Source of the DNA: Aulostomus chinensis | Taxonomy: Eukaryota; Chordata; Actinopteri; Syngnathiformes; Aulostomidae | Length of the DNA: 64,000 bases | Assembly: GCA_037954235.1 (NCBI GenBank) | Contig: JBBMOA010000002.1 | Location: 19,936,509-20,000,508, forward strand | Direction of reading: 5' to 3' | Made by a program: the position numbers and the translations under genes | Notes under the pieces: generated by a model | Seen by the model: the letters and a program-made list of their open reading frames with translations, nothing else | What the model was told of the DNA's origin: nothing | Databases searched by the model: none | Part shown: positions 36,701 through 45,871 of the stretch, piece by piece | How the letters are laid out: every line of letters starts with the position of its first letter | Numbering within the stretch: position 1 is the stretch's first letter

Positions 36701-36957
36701 ACCTTGGTGCTCACACAGGCTTGGCCTTTCTTGTATTCCTTATGGGACATCCTCTTATCCAGCTTACTCCAGAGAGCTTTGGCCTTCCAAGAGGTGACCT
36801 TCGCCTTCAGACTGCTGTAGAAGCTGCTATTGTCCGCCGGATCAAGATCCAGCTTCCTACACAGGACGTTGAAGGCCTGCAGGGTTCCCTTACAGGTTGA
36901 AGCCTGGACAAAGCTCTCAAACAGCTTCCCCACATTCTCCTCCTCTGTTTCTCCCAT
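11582..36957 (-). CDS. mical2: MICAL2-like F-actin monooxygenase, 20 coding exons, 1064 residues
   Basis: MICAL enzymes use FAD and NADPH to oxidise methionines of F-actin, so filaments disassemble; MICAL2 also promotes SRF/MRTF signalling. Exons, 5' to 3': 36957-36703, 31680-31473, 30595-30479, 29436-29335, 26979-26824, 25623-25523, 25251-24994, 24457-24342, 24181-24055, 23944-23854, 23416-23269, 21489-21290, 20774-20671, 20537-20466, 19843-19712, 19428-19336, 18123-17863, 12998-12818, 12135-12062, 11980-11582. All junctions are GT-AG and the phases join without a break (3195 nt with stop). Order: FAD monooxygenase 1-495, CH about 511-625, basic linker 645-680, proline-rich linker, LIM 862-915, unusual tail. 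There is no bMERB coiled coil. The ATG is preceded by a 3' splice site (CTGCAG), so the 5' UTR starts in an upstream exon. MICAL2 is preferred over MICAL1/3 from the N-terminus (QASTCKGTLQAFN) and the dkk3-usp47 context. Confidence 0.94.
12062..12998 (-). other. mical2: mical2 exons 18-19: LIM zinc-binding domain
   Basis: All eight zinc ligands are present: C862, C865, H883, C886, C889, C892, C912 and H915, from CHSC, FHREC, CNTC and YCKLH. Exon 18 stops after the second glycine of SEQG and exon 19 supplies KLYCKLHF. The domain is bracketed by a GGSVRQALPQSG linker and a basic QRRSLSMRS segment. Confidence 0.93.
12210..12800. mobile_element. Foldback MITE copy A in mical2 intron
   Basis: The left half contains GTGACTACAGAATGTAGAAAGAGCCA. 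The right half contains the reverse-complement counterpart around 12660-12700 (GTGGCGGGCTCTTTCTGC) and ends near GAGTGAAGTATTACTTTGA. The same layout recurs at about 14170, 15950, 19895, 28160 and 35410. The two halves of each copy are diverged inverted repeats of each other, as in non-autonomous foldback DNA elements. It ends within about 20 bp of the LIM exon 5' splice site. Confidence 0.65.
14170..14580. mobile_element. Foldback MITE copy B in mical2 intron
   Basis: It begins near ACGATACTTCACCAAAAAGTG and ends near TTTTGGGTGAAGTATCGTG, an evident terminal inverted repeat. The internal right half includes CATCATTGGCTTCAAGCTAC and GGCTGGCTCTTTC, shared with the other copies. No coding capacity is seen. 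Confidence 0.75.
15745..15784. repeat. (GT)n microsatellite in mical2 intron
   Basis: About 20 uninterrupted GT units. On the mical2 transcript strand it reads CA. It is far from any exon of the model. Confidence 0.93.
15950..16410. mobile_element. Diverged foldback MITE copy C in mical2 intron
   Basis: Shares with the family the CACAAAGTGTATTTGTATTT-like left end, the TTAGCTTGAGGCTAAT segment and the right end CAAAATACACTATTTAGGTGG. The copy is more diverged than B or D and the boundaries are approximate. Confidence 0.55.
17863..19843 (-). other. mical2: mical2 exons 15-17: proline-rich linker
   Basis: Exon 15 (19843-19712) encodes NKVRSMATQLLAKFEGTPNH, a conserved MICAL helix. Exon 16 (19428-19336) encodes a segment with IPPPVPPKPPPELQ, which is SH3-ligand-like. 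Exon 17 (18123-17863) encodes a P/Q/S-rich stretch ending in a short helix ILQRLREVDEHISE. All three are multiples of 3 nt (132, 93, 261), so alternative use would not shift the frame. The exon 16 acceptor is the least certain junction: another AG lies 8 nt upstream, but only the chosen one keeps phase. Confidence 0.8.
19895..20455. mobile_element. Foldback MITE copy D in mical2 intron
   Basis: The left end has TGATACTTCACCACAAAAGA and CAAGTACTCAAAAATAGGTG. The right end has CACCTATTTGTGAGTACTTG and GATGATGTATCACTTT, clearly the inverted counterparts. Internal landmarks are CCAGAATGTAGAAAGAGACA and AGCATCAAGCTATTTACACG. It is the best-preserved example of the family by eye and lies between coding exons 14 and 15. 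Confidence 0.78.
20466..20774 (-). other. mical2: mical2 exons 13-14: basic linker with candidate NLS
   Basis: Exon 13 ends with LPRKRVPK and exon 14 encodes DEKKPDGTDPIYKRRRKFC. Two basic clusters about 20-25 residues apart fit a bipartite nuclear localisation signal. MICAL2 is known to be nuclear through a signal between the CH and LIM domains, so the position agrees. Both exons keep phase (104 and 72 nt), so skipping exon 14 would leave the frame intact. Confidence 0.8.
21290..21300 (-). promoter_or_regulatory. mical2: mical2 exon 12 5' splice site
   Basis: The transcript reads CTACAG|GTACTT. It fixes the end of the CH-domain exon and leaves one nucleotide of a split codon that exon 13 completes as glycine. 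Confidence 0.75.
21631..21680. repeat. GTGTGC-type imperfect microsatellite
   Basis: Alternating purine-pyrimidine tract of GT and GC dinucleotides in a mical2 intron. It could adopt Z-DNA in principle. Confidence 0.85.
22854..23036 (+). mobile_element. 5'-truncated SINE-like copy in mical2 intron
   Basis: It contains only the 3' half of the tRNA-headed family, from CTCTAAATTGACTGTAGG to the GGATGGATG tail; the tRNA head is missing. It is bracketed by GTATCGACTTAA at 22842-22853 and again at 23037-23048, a perfect 12-bp target-site duplication. Truncation with an intact duplication means the copy was truncated on insertion, not by later deletion. Confidence 0.9.
24022..24051. repeat. (GTT)n microsatellite touching a mical2 5' splice site
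   Basis: About ten GTT units end at the exon 9 splice donor (exon ends at 24055). On the transcript strand the intron opens with GTGACAACAACAAC. The donor sequence overlaps the beginning of the repeat. Confidence 0.93.
27000..27032. repeat. GA-rich microsatellite
   Basis: AGAGAGAGA and AATAGAGA repeats just upstream of the exon 5 acceptor. On the transcript strand this is a CT-rich pyrimidine tract and probably serves as part of the 3' splice site. Confidence 0.75.
27180..27224. repeat. (AT)n / TTTATA microsatellite
   Basis: [21 protein letters not shown] run in a mical2 intron; simple AT repeat. Confidence 0.85.
28160..28785. mobile_element. Foldback MITE copy E in mical2 intron
   Basis: The left half has CAAGTATTCGCAATTGGTGT and TTTTTCCTTCCTGCATCAG. 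The right half has CATTAGCTTCAAGCTATATA, GGCTGGCTTTTTCTGCATTC, CACCTTTTTGTGAATA and GTTTTTGGGTGGAGT. The middle (about 28300-28560) is not shared with the shorter copy F, so the copies differ in internal length. Confidence 0.7.
30845..31170. repeat. Probable interspersed repeat rich in GACTAAAA/TTTTCATC motifs
   Basis: TTTTCATCAACTAAC and GTTGACTAAAAG near the left are mirrored by TTTAGTCAAAAAACATGACT further right. Motifs of this kind are common in dispersed fish repeats. Boundaries and class are uncertain. Confidence 0.35.
32515..32535. repeat. G21 homopolymer
   Basis: Twenty-one uninterrupted G on the plus strand in mical2 intron 1. On the transcript strand it is a C-run. Length is prone to sequencing error. 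Confidence 0.85.
32967..32998. repeat. (GT)n microsatellite
   Basis: GTGTGTATGTGTGTGTGTGTGC run in mical2 intron 1; simple repeat. Confidence 0.85.
35410..35820. mobile_element. Foldback MITE copy F in mical2 intron 1
   Basis: Left: CTCAAGTACTCATAAATAGG, AGGATGTAGAAAGAGCCAGC, TTAGCTTGAAGCTAA. Right: TTAGCTTGAAGCTAAATATA, GTAGCTGGCTCC and GACACCTATTTGTGTTTAC. The inner TTAGCTTGAAGCTAA is itself nearly palindromic. About 400 bp, more compact than copies A, D and E. Confidence 0.72.
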
Positions 36958-39900
36958 CTTCCCAGACTGCAGTGATGGTTTGGTGTGGCGGGGCTCCTAT
37001 TTTCTTCAGCACTCTGCCAGATGTGGCTACACCCTCAGATTGGCTCGCACCGTCATGCCGAGTCTGTGGAGGCAAGACACATAGAGTATGATGTCATCTC
37101 ATGGCAAAGGATCCAAAGACGGCTTTGGGCAATTGATGTTTTTCCATATTCTATTATTAGCCTGAATAAATTGGTCCTGTTTCATTAAATCCTTTCAATT
37201 CCTTTAAATGCTTGCAGCTTTAGACAACGTGGCTTTATTATATCTGCTTATGAACCTACCTTAATTCTTTGATTTACATTCTAAAACTGTAAAAAAAAAA
37301 AAAAAAAAAAAGGTGCTCAGGGCCCGCCCTTGCTGAGCCGATATCAAAGTCAACAAGCAGAGTAAGACGATTATATTCCAGAGATGAGACCTGAAGAGAA
37401 AATCAAACAACAACAAAATTTGCCAATATGACGACGTCAGACAGCTGTCCAGCATCTGCTTTATGGAGGCATAACCGTGGGAGCCTATAAAAAGAGGTTG
37501 TTGGTGGTTCTAAACAGTGCTTTTATATTTGCCAAGAGTTTCCTCAGCTCCATTCTTGAGTAATAAGCACTTTTCATGGTTGCAGCAATGCTGTTGACAC
37601 AAGTAACAATCAGTTGAAAGATAAATTGAACTCAATATAGCATCTTCATTGTGGGTTAAACAGCGGTTTTCCTATGAGTACCTTTCATTCCTGGAGTGCA
37701 GCTCTGACCATGGGTGAGCATACAGGAAAAGAATTTGTCTTGTGTGCAAAGTCTTTGAAAGTAAATGTAATGGAAACCCATGCTAACACACTGATTTGAC
37801 TGGCGTGAGCACTTACAGTTGACCCTCTTTTAAGGTGTGTGCATTTGGTATTCTTCCATACTTCAGTTACTAAAAATGCCTACGTGTGTTAGAATAGAGC
37901 CAAACTGACAAAATTAAACACAATCCTCTTCCTGCAATCAACCATCAAGTGTTTTGAAAATCACACCAGAAAGATTCTGTGCCAGAACTCAACATCAAAG
38001 CTGAAACCTGGAACTTTTCTGTATGCGTATGAGGCTCTTAGGTGGAGACCACAGCTTCCGCGAGCCGTCTGAAGCCTTTGATATTTTAATGTCCCGTGGA
38101 GCGGGACGGGCAGGGCCAGAGAGGAGAGGCCAGTCTGGCTGAGCAGGACTCCCAAAGCCCCCCCTCTGCCTGTAATCCACTATTACTGTCACAACCCGCC
38201 CAAGGGCCTTAGGTGGCAAAGTGACTTTGCCATGAAACTGTTTATAGAGAGCTGAACGCACATGGTCATGCAACGTTAGTCCAAAGACTGCTTCATATGC
38301 CTGTAAAAAAACAAACAAAAAAAAACCTCTTGGATGGACCCCCACGGCCTCTCACAGCAGGCATCCAGCCGCAAACAGTCCACATTCCTGTGCCACGTGG
38401 CTAAAAGAGCTCTGAACTGCTCCATCAGCATGAGACCAGCACTGCATGAGCCGCAGACCCACCAGCCGGCAAGTCGCAGGACCACCTCCTTGTTTTCTGG
38501 GTGGTGGTTGTGGTGGGGTTATTTTCTGATTGTCAATGAGTGATGAGCGCTGACTGAGACAGGCCTGATATATGATGCAGGTGCTTTAATGGTTCATGCT
38601 TGGCGGGAGACTGTGATGGGAAAATTGCTGTGTATTCTACCATGCGGTATGTGGAGTGTTTGGTGTCCACATCATATCTGACCCTATGAAGCCTCTGGCA
38701 GAGTTTAAAATCAGACATTTGGAGGCACAATTCTGCCAAAGATGGTCAGAGAGATAAAGAACACACATATCTATTTAATATTGATATCAATTTAAACTTT
38801 GGTCTGTGCTCAGGAATCTTTTTTGTTTAAAGTTCAAACAAAGACTTCAAAAAGTCCCGATTGGAACAACTATTGGAACCATCTGTTGTACGAATCTGCG
38901 CGGACTAATGAAAAGGTACCACTAGTGTCCTGAATACTCACACTTAAACTAGATTGTCTCAGACAGAGCCCCATGACTTCACCATCTCAGTCTGACAGAA
39001 TGGAAAGTCACTTGTGGGCAGACAGAACGAAGCCACAGAACGGCTGTAAAAATACAACTAATGACAGACGAAGCAGAAAGAATACACATGCAGACACACA
39101 CAATACATCACAACCGACCATATAATGCCTCAGAGGATCAGAGCGTTTAACAATATGCAGGTTTAAAGTCTCCTGGTGGTTTAGAAAGTGAGCTGATCCA
39201 GGGAGTATATGGGAAAACGGCGATGTGCTAGTATCATTTAACCCCGATGCTCTTTGCATTATATGACTGGACTAGAGTGACGCACTAGAGAAAAATGAGT
39301 ACATACATCCATAAAGGCATTGCTGTGTCTGAGAGACGCAGCCAGCTATCAGTTTCCAGGCTGCCCATGGGGGGAATGTAAAGAATGTACCTGTTACACC
39401 TGGACTGCTGTGCAACAGGAACATACAGCTGAACGTGTTTGTACGAGCTTTCACACACTTTTTCTGACAGCTCTTATACTAAACATGTGTATCTTATCAT
39501 TATCTCAAGTTCGGGGGTGTAAATCATATGTTTCATTCCAATGCGATCTGACATCCATTCCTTCCCTCTTGAAACCACCTCAAAACCAGAAGCACATACC
39601 GTTAATCAAACAAATGCAGTAAACCACTTCTCAGTACATAAAATACTACGAATAAGACTATGTTGATATTTGGAGTCCCTGTAGCCTCCTCGGTGGAGTG
39701 ACCATTGATTTCTAGAGCTACAAGATGCCACAAATCTTGACCACATTGTGTAACTTTGACTACAACTAAAAACAGAAGAAACACAGAGTCAAATCAGTGA
39801 CGCAATGTCTTGTCATTTGTCTCTGCAGAGCACATAGATTCAGGCTGTTTGAGTACAATAGGAAGTTGAAAAGACAATGAAAACATTGGGGTGCTGGGAA

Positions 39901-42560
39901 ATGCACACACTGAAGTGTAGCCAGCAAATGTAATTACAGACTGGACTGAAGAAAACCAGGAAGGAACCCTCTGCGGGCCTGATAAGTGGGCAGGGTGCCT
40001 CAAAAAACAAAGCAGTCATGTGGATTTGGGCCTGCGGGCTCTGCCCATCAGCAGGCTCCAGAGCACCAGCGTGTTATCGCAACGCTCTGAAATCAGGCTG
40101 CGTGTTTGGGCAGCGGTGCCAAAACAAGAGTAGATCTGACAGGAACAGGAAAGAGACACTGGCAGAGGGCTGTAAACGCCACTCAACTTCATAGCGGAGA
40201 GCCGATCATTTAGGCAAACAGGACCCGTCTGGCCTACAAGGTGTGTTCACCGCATGGCTCCTCTGGAGAATGATTTATCCGGACACACAGAGCACAGTTA
40301 CCTCTTCCCAGCTGCTCCAACAAAAAAACTCACTTCAGGTCATCTAGCTGAGCACTGTAGGAGCGACTTGGTACCAATTTTATATGTCTGATACTGATAC
40401 TGCAACCATAAATATCTGCTGACCAACGTTTTCCATCTCTTTAACAGCTTAGCAGTTCTACAGATGCACTTAGCTTAAAAAAAACCAACTACAAAAATAC
40501 CATCCACAAATTAGGGCAAAAACACTCAACTCCGCTAAAGGCAAAGATATGTAAGCCACAGCATGACTGTTCTAAAATACTGCCGCTTCTGTTTATGTAA
40601 CCTTTTTTGAATCCTTAGCTGCATTTTTGGTTGGTTGGCACCATTCAATCTACAATAAATAAAAAATGGGGAAAAGGGAAAAAAAAAAAAAAGGAAACTG
40701 TAAGCTTTAAATATTTCCCGTGCACTTATCATTTCCATCAATTCAAATGTGGACGAAGGTGTTTACTCATTCATGGCAGCGGAGGTTGAGGAGACACTAT
40801 TACACTCTGCCAGGAATAGAAGATTTTGTAAGTCAACAATTAGTGGGGCCGGACTCAGAATAGACACGTATCGTGTTGCAGAAGGAAACAGCACATGACC
40901 TGTAAAGATATCAGCACCACTAGGACCTGTAAACAAGAGACCCTGATGAGGAGCACAAAATGTACAAAGTTCAACCTGCTGACAGCTGACATGGTCTGGA
41001 ATCCAGATGTAAATGACTGCAGCTTCTGGTGGCAACACAAAACAAAACAATATATTTAAATGACTGAAACTGCCTGCTAGAATTTTTTTTTTTTTTAAAG
41101 AAAACTCAGAATGCCAGGAGAGAGAGCGTAAGCTCCCTCACACGCCTTCCATTCACACACTTCCTGCAGAGTGCGTCTGGTTTCCTGTCCAGATCAAACC
41201 TCTGGGATGTGACTAAGACATGATTGAGACCAGTATGCCCATTCACTGCCAGAGCAAACCAGTTAAGGATGTCCTGGACTGAACCTGCCCCTGAGAACAG
41301 TTCTGCCTCCTTCTGTGGATCCATCCAGCTGCTGGATTGGAAACAATATGTCCCAACAATGTGGCCAAAACATACCTGAACTATAACCTATTGATTCTAC
41401 ACAGTTCAACTCACCGGTTGCGTGGCTGATGCCTGGACACGCTGGTTTTATTTTTGTGATGAGGAACAAGGAAGGAAACATGTTGCATAGAGGAAGAAGA
41501 AAGTTTACAACGCCTCTCTGGCAATAACGAGCCCAAGCTTCCACTCGCAGTCACTTTACTGGGCTGCACGCAACAGTTGCAGCGCTTTTCTCAGCAGAGT
41601 GACGTCCTCACGTTTCTTTATTCCTCTGATTTATGAGCCCATCGATTCATTCATTCCCTGCATCATTCATTCATTACTCCATCTGTTTGACTACTCTAAT
41701 GTTAAGTGTTCTCATAGTCAACATATACCAACATAGAAGCTAACACCATATTCAGGCTTTCATAAGCTACACAGTGAGAGATTCATGTGCGGCTCTCTGT
41801 GGTGTTATTTTCATCTCCGCACTCTGTTGTTAAGTTAAACTGCAGTAAAGCTGGCAATTACAAACTAAAAATGAAAGGCTGGAATGAAAACCTGCACTTG
41901 TAAGTTGCTGAAGTGGTTCGCAGTGGGAGTTTCTCTTCAGATGTTTTTGCAACAGTTTGGATGTAAATTTGAACAGATTTTTTTTGCGTTTTGTTACAGC
42001 AGCTCCTACTTCTATCGCACTTCCTCTGATAGATTATACATACAGCCCAGTCTGCCTGTGTACTCTTTGCTCTAAGGCGACTACATCGTGTTGAAAGGAG
42101 AACAAGAGTAATGATCTCACGTGTTCAGACCAGAAGTCTAGAAACCATTTGGCAGAATCCAAAACACTTTTTAATAAAGCATTTGCCAAAACACAAATTG
42201 TCTTGTTTAAAAAAAAAAAATTTTCGTCACACATTGCCCATCCTAACTGGTGAATGGTTTGAAAGAAGGAGGTGCACTTAAGAGGGAAATTCCAACGAGA
42301 GGAGAATAATTTAGTTGAATGTTTATGCAGGTTGTAAATTTCCAGGAGAATAAATCTCACGGCCCATCAGCGTCTGAGCAGGAGACAGTTGAGATGTTAA
42401 CACGTTGACTTGCAGACCCACTAATGAAGCGTCCCTCAGCAGGAGGAGCTGGGTTACCCTACATTTTCAACCATTTGAAAAGAGACAGGAAATGATTGCT
42501 CATTTTCTACTGGAAAGAAGATCTGCTGCCATTTGTATGACTGTGTGACTATCCCCCCCC

Positions 42561-42562
<2 letters not shown>

Positions 42563-42623
<61 letters not shown>
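42563..42623. repeat. (CA)n microsatellite, about 30 units
   Basis: Long perfect CA dinucleotide run preceded by a short C-run. It lies in the presumed mical2 intron 1. Confidence 0.95.
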
Positions 42624-43819
42624 ACAATATGTTGCTGAACACATCATGCGTCATGCTTCAAGACACATGAATCACACCAGAACTGAAGACAGTACGCTGA
42701 AATGCAGAGATGCCGCATAAATCATCATGAAATAGGTTTTCATGACAGCTTTAGCGCTGCATCGTCATCAGGGAAGGTTAAGCCAAGGGTGTGGCTACAG
42801 AGGAGGTCACCAACCTCCTCCAACCCAAGATCACCCATGATGGTACCAGAGAGTGGCAATACCCGCTCAAATGCATCAAGAAATACGTATCTATCATTGA
42901 TTCTACATCACTTTAACCAAGGTCAGGTTTGAATTTAGGCGGGACGGTTGATCCAGTCAAATACAACAAAACCTGCACACCGTATCCAACTTCCTGCAGC
43001 TGATCAAATCCAGACTTCAATCAGAAAACAAGCATTTTAAAAGCTGATAGTTTGTCAGCCCTAGAGAGAGAGACGCAACAACCCATGACCTCATTGTGCA
43101 AATCTGCATCGTGACGCTGTTCCTTCTGCATTATTTTGATCTATTTATTCCCATGAAATCACTGAAAAAATCAAAGTTGGACAGCCAAGCCAAGTCAGAT
43201 TTGTGATGCATCCAGAGTGATTTAGGACAAAGTGAACAGCCCAAAAACATATGAAATAGCATTTTTGCTAAACTGCTCCAAACCGCATTTGGAGGTGGTC
43301 TGAAATCTGATTCCAATCAGATGCATTTCAGTCAGGAGGCTCAATTAAGATTTCAGATTCATTCATGTTTTCATATTCACACTCATTTAAATGTCGACCA
43401 CCTTCAGTTGACGTCTTGTGGATCAGTTGGTGACACAACAAATGTGATCGCTCACAAAAACAGTGTGAACAGAAAAAGATCAGAAAACAGATTTGCCTCA
43501 AGTCTGAACAAAGCCATTAGGATATTGTATCTTCTTACTTTAATATTTTCTTCTAAAACATCTGAGGCCACCATGTCAGCACAGTTGCACCACTGGATAC
43601 TGACCCTCAGTCACTCTCGCATTAACAAGCAGTTTCTGTCACTCACTGACCTTCACTCAGTGAGCTGACAGTACAACCTGTCAACACCACACCTTCTTTT
43701 ACTTCTGCAGTTTTCAAAACTGCTCCAACGACAGACTGAGGATTATTTACAGTTTGGGAGCAGCTTGAAATGCATTGAAACGAATGAAATGACAGGACCC
43801 CCTTATGTTAAAGGCGGGG

Positions 43820-43821
<2 letters not shown>

Positions 43822-43884
<63 letters not shown>
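43822..43884. repeat. (CA)n microsatellite, about 31 units
   Basis: A second perfect CA run of nearly the same length about 1.2 kb from the previous one, followed by GGGGTT. It is about 0.5 kb from the candidate mical2 promoter exon. Confidence 0.95.
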
Positions 43885-43886
<2 letters not shown>

Positions 43887-44306
43887 GGTTGTATATTTAC
43901 ATTCATCTAATCGAAAAGCTGGTTCAACTTATGAATGACATTAAATGTTGGCTCATGGTTCAAACGCACTTATAAACATCAGCATGACAAAAATGCTGGT
44001 TGCGCAAGTTACGATAAGTCTGTCTCCTTTATCAGAGCAGCCAGATGTCTGGCTCCTCTCAGACAATAAACGCTGAAAAATGCGAGCGGACAACAACGTC
44101 AGGTTCGTCACTGTCGTTGATTTAAACTGACATCTAAATATTTACTGGGATTTCAAAATAATATTCAAAATAATAAAAGCCAGCCGGGGATATTAAGCCC
44201 TGTAAGCTAGGCGAGTGTCTTTTCTAAAGTTGGAGCAAAAGTTAATTTGAGGTGTAACAATTTCACGCGTGTAAAAGTCACACAGGTGAGGCTGTGATTG
44301 ACCCAC

Positions 44307-44520
44307 CTCTGCTGCAGGACGAACCGATCCCTGAATGTCTCCGGTGAGCGGCGTCCGGTCGGTGCGGCGGTGTGTCGGCTCTCCGCCAGCCTGACAGCCA
44401 GCGGTTTGAGCAGCAGCACTCCGGTGTGTAGAGGGCGGTGCTCGAACTCTGACACAACCCACATGCAGCTGCCACCGCCGCCGCCGCTGTCTCGCTAATC
44501 CCCCCCCCCCCCCCCCCCCT
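44307..44520 (-). promoter_or_regulatory. mical2: Candidate mical2 5' non-coding exon and GC-rich promoter
   Basis: This is the most GC- and CpG-rich block between the two divergent genes. It includes CGGTGAGCGGCG, CCGGTCGGTGCGG and a CCG/GCC repeat on the plus strand. On the minus strand a 5' splice site GTGGGT (44306-44301) follows TGCAGCAGAG and could join to the acceptor before the ATG exon at about 36967. A C20 run at 44500-44519 borders it. The exon is inferred; only cap-site or RNA data would prove it. Confidence 0.4.
44500..44519. repeat. C20 homopolymer at the candidate promoter
   Basis: Twenty C on the plus strand, G on the minus strand, flanked by a CCG trinucleotide run at about 44472-44487. 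The G strand could form a quadruplex. Confidence 0.85.
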
Positions 44521-44644
44521 CTCAACGAGAAAAGACCAGAGGAAACTCAGTTCAGTATTAGACTACAGTACATGATGACGGACTTAAAAAATAATATAAA
44601 TGAATAGAGGAGGGTGAACAAATGATTGACAACAATCACGAGAT

Positions 44645-45454
44645 GTCATGTGACCCGTTAAGTCACACAACAGCCTGTAAAGTTTGTACGTTTAACAGAA
44701 CGTCGACAGAATCCGGAGTCCACACACAACGTTCAAAGTCGACAGTCTCTGAACTTCTACCGAGACTGCAATGCCATCGTGTGGTCAGAATGTGGAACTA
44801 CACACAGAAACGCCACGAGACGTAACCGTCGGTGACAGCAGGGCTTGTTTACCCGGCCATCATATTTTTTTTTAATAGATCGATTGGTTTTATTTTTCGG
44901 TTAAATTTTAAAAGAGTTTTCTTGTCATGTGACCTATTGATTCCCTTTATTTTCTACAGCTTCCACGTCACGTGACCTAATGATTGTAAATCAGCAGCAT
45001 ATAATACCAGACGGGACAAGAGCGCAGGCCTCTGGATTTATATCATTTTACTGTTTTGTTTGTTTGTTTGTTTTTTTTGCTTTGTGTAGAAAATGAATTG
45101 TTCTTTCTTTAAAAAAAATCTTGTTTTAAGTAGCTTCCATGTCATGTGACCTTCGGACTCCAATACAGTGCCAGGATTTAGCGCTAGAATGAAAATATAG
45201 GACTCGTGTCTTTCTTTTAACATTTCAGTGCCTCCTATATTCTCTGTGAATATTCTGATGCAACACTGGTGCTTCCATGTCACTAAATACGTAAAACAGA
45301 CTAATTTAATTGCAGTTGTATTTTACAGTAATATTGTTGTTGTTTTTTCAATGCAAAATCGATCTTTTAGTGGCTTCAAGCCATCACACACCTCTATGAC
45401 CCAACGATGACCCTGCTAAGGTTTTCTTGCGTGGAGTCATTTGGTCACATGACC
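44645..45454. promoter_or_regulatory. Cluster of five GTCAYGTGACC-type E-box motifs
   Basis: GTCATGTGACC occurs at 44645, 44924 and 45141, GTCACGTGACC at 44967, and the palindrome GGTCACATGACC at 45443. GTCACGTGAC is the CLEAR/USF-type E-box bound by TFEB, TFE3 and USF family bHLH-ZIP proteins, and TCATGTGAC is the MITF/TFE M-box variant. Several copies share wider context such as GCTTCCAYGTCAYGTGACC, so they may be parts of a decayed local repeat. The cluster sits between the starts of mical2 and dkk3. Confidence 0.6.
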
Positions 45455-45846
45455 GGGAATGTATCAGGGGAATAAAAGCAATTATTTTCATGTAAGACAT
45501 GTATTTTTGTAAAAACAATAAATAAAGAAATAAAGAAATAATAAAGCAAATACACGGTAGCTGTGAAATCAGTCGTGCCTCAAGAGACTTATTTTAATCC
45601 TATTTTCTGCGGCACTGGTAAGTCAGCACGAAGGTAATTTCAAATAATGATTTCGTGTCACCTCTGGAGTAACTCGGGGTTGATGGCTTCTCTGTAAGCC
45701 TGTAACAAAACACTTTCACTGCTGTAAAACGTCTGCTGAGTTTAATTCACATTATTATGCTGCTCCGACCCTCAGTGACGGAAACGCATCAGCTGCGGTG
45801 AAGATGCGGGTCTCAGCACCGCCGCGCCCTCCTCTCTGTGCAGTAG

Positions 45847-45870
45847 CAGCAGCAGCAGCAGCAGCAGCAG
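45847..45870 (+). repeat. (CAG)8 just before the dkk3 ATG
   Basis: Eight CAG units end directly before the first of several tandem ATG codons, in the presumed dkk3 5' leader. On the opposite strand it reads as Ala/His-type frames, which are shadows. Confidence 0.9.
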
Positions 45871-45871
45871 C

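Larger units (their letters stand above)
23854..36957 (-). other. mical2: mical2 exons 1-10: FAD-dependent monooxygenase domain
   Basis: Residues 1-510. The N-terminal helical part has QASTCKGTLQAFN and WKAKALWSKLDKR. Exon 2 carries the dinucleotide-binding GGGPCG (residues 90-95) followed by the acidic end of the second strand in IEKRD (113). Exons 4-5 carry the DG motif GADGRRNTLEGF. Exons 7-8 carry the GD motif LVALVGDSLLEPFWP. Also visible are NFINRNTTAEAKVEEISG and FVMTAKKQSLLDKGVVIN. All motifs of an active flavin hydroxylase of this family are present, with no frameshift. Confidence 0.93.
36970..44300 (-). other. Probable mical2 first intron / upstream region, no coding exon seen
   Basis: The exon with the mical2 ATG begins just after a CTGCAG acceptor near 36967, so transcription must start upstream. 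No frame here resembles a known protein. The stretch holds an A20-like run near 37291-37310, two long CA repeats, and relatively GC-rich unique DNA at about 38040-38480 and 40020-40300, which may be regulatory but cannot be assigned by eye. Confidence 0.5.

Noticed and set aside
37995..38345. 116-residue minus-strand frame in a GC-richer patch
   Set aside because: Composition and content do not resemble a known family and there is no clear splice context; kept only as possibly regulatory DNA.
42454..42654. Val/Cys-rich frame
   Set aside because: Translation of a CA/GT microsatellite.
43000..45800. A further protein gene between mical2 and dkk3
   Set aside because: Only short frames without similarity; the region reads as promoter and intergenic DNA with microsatellites.
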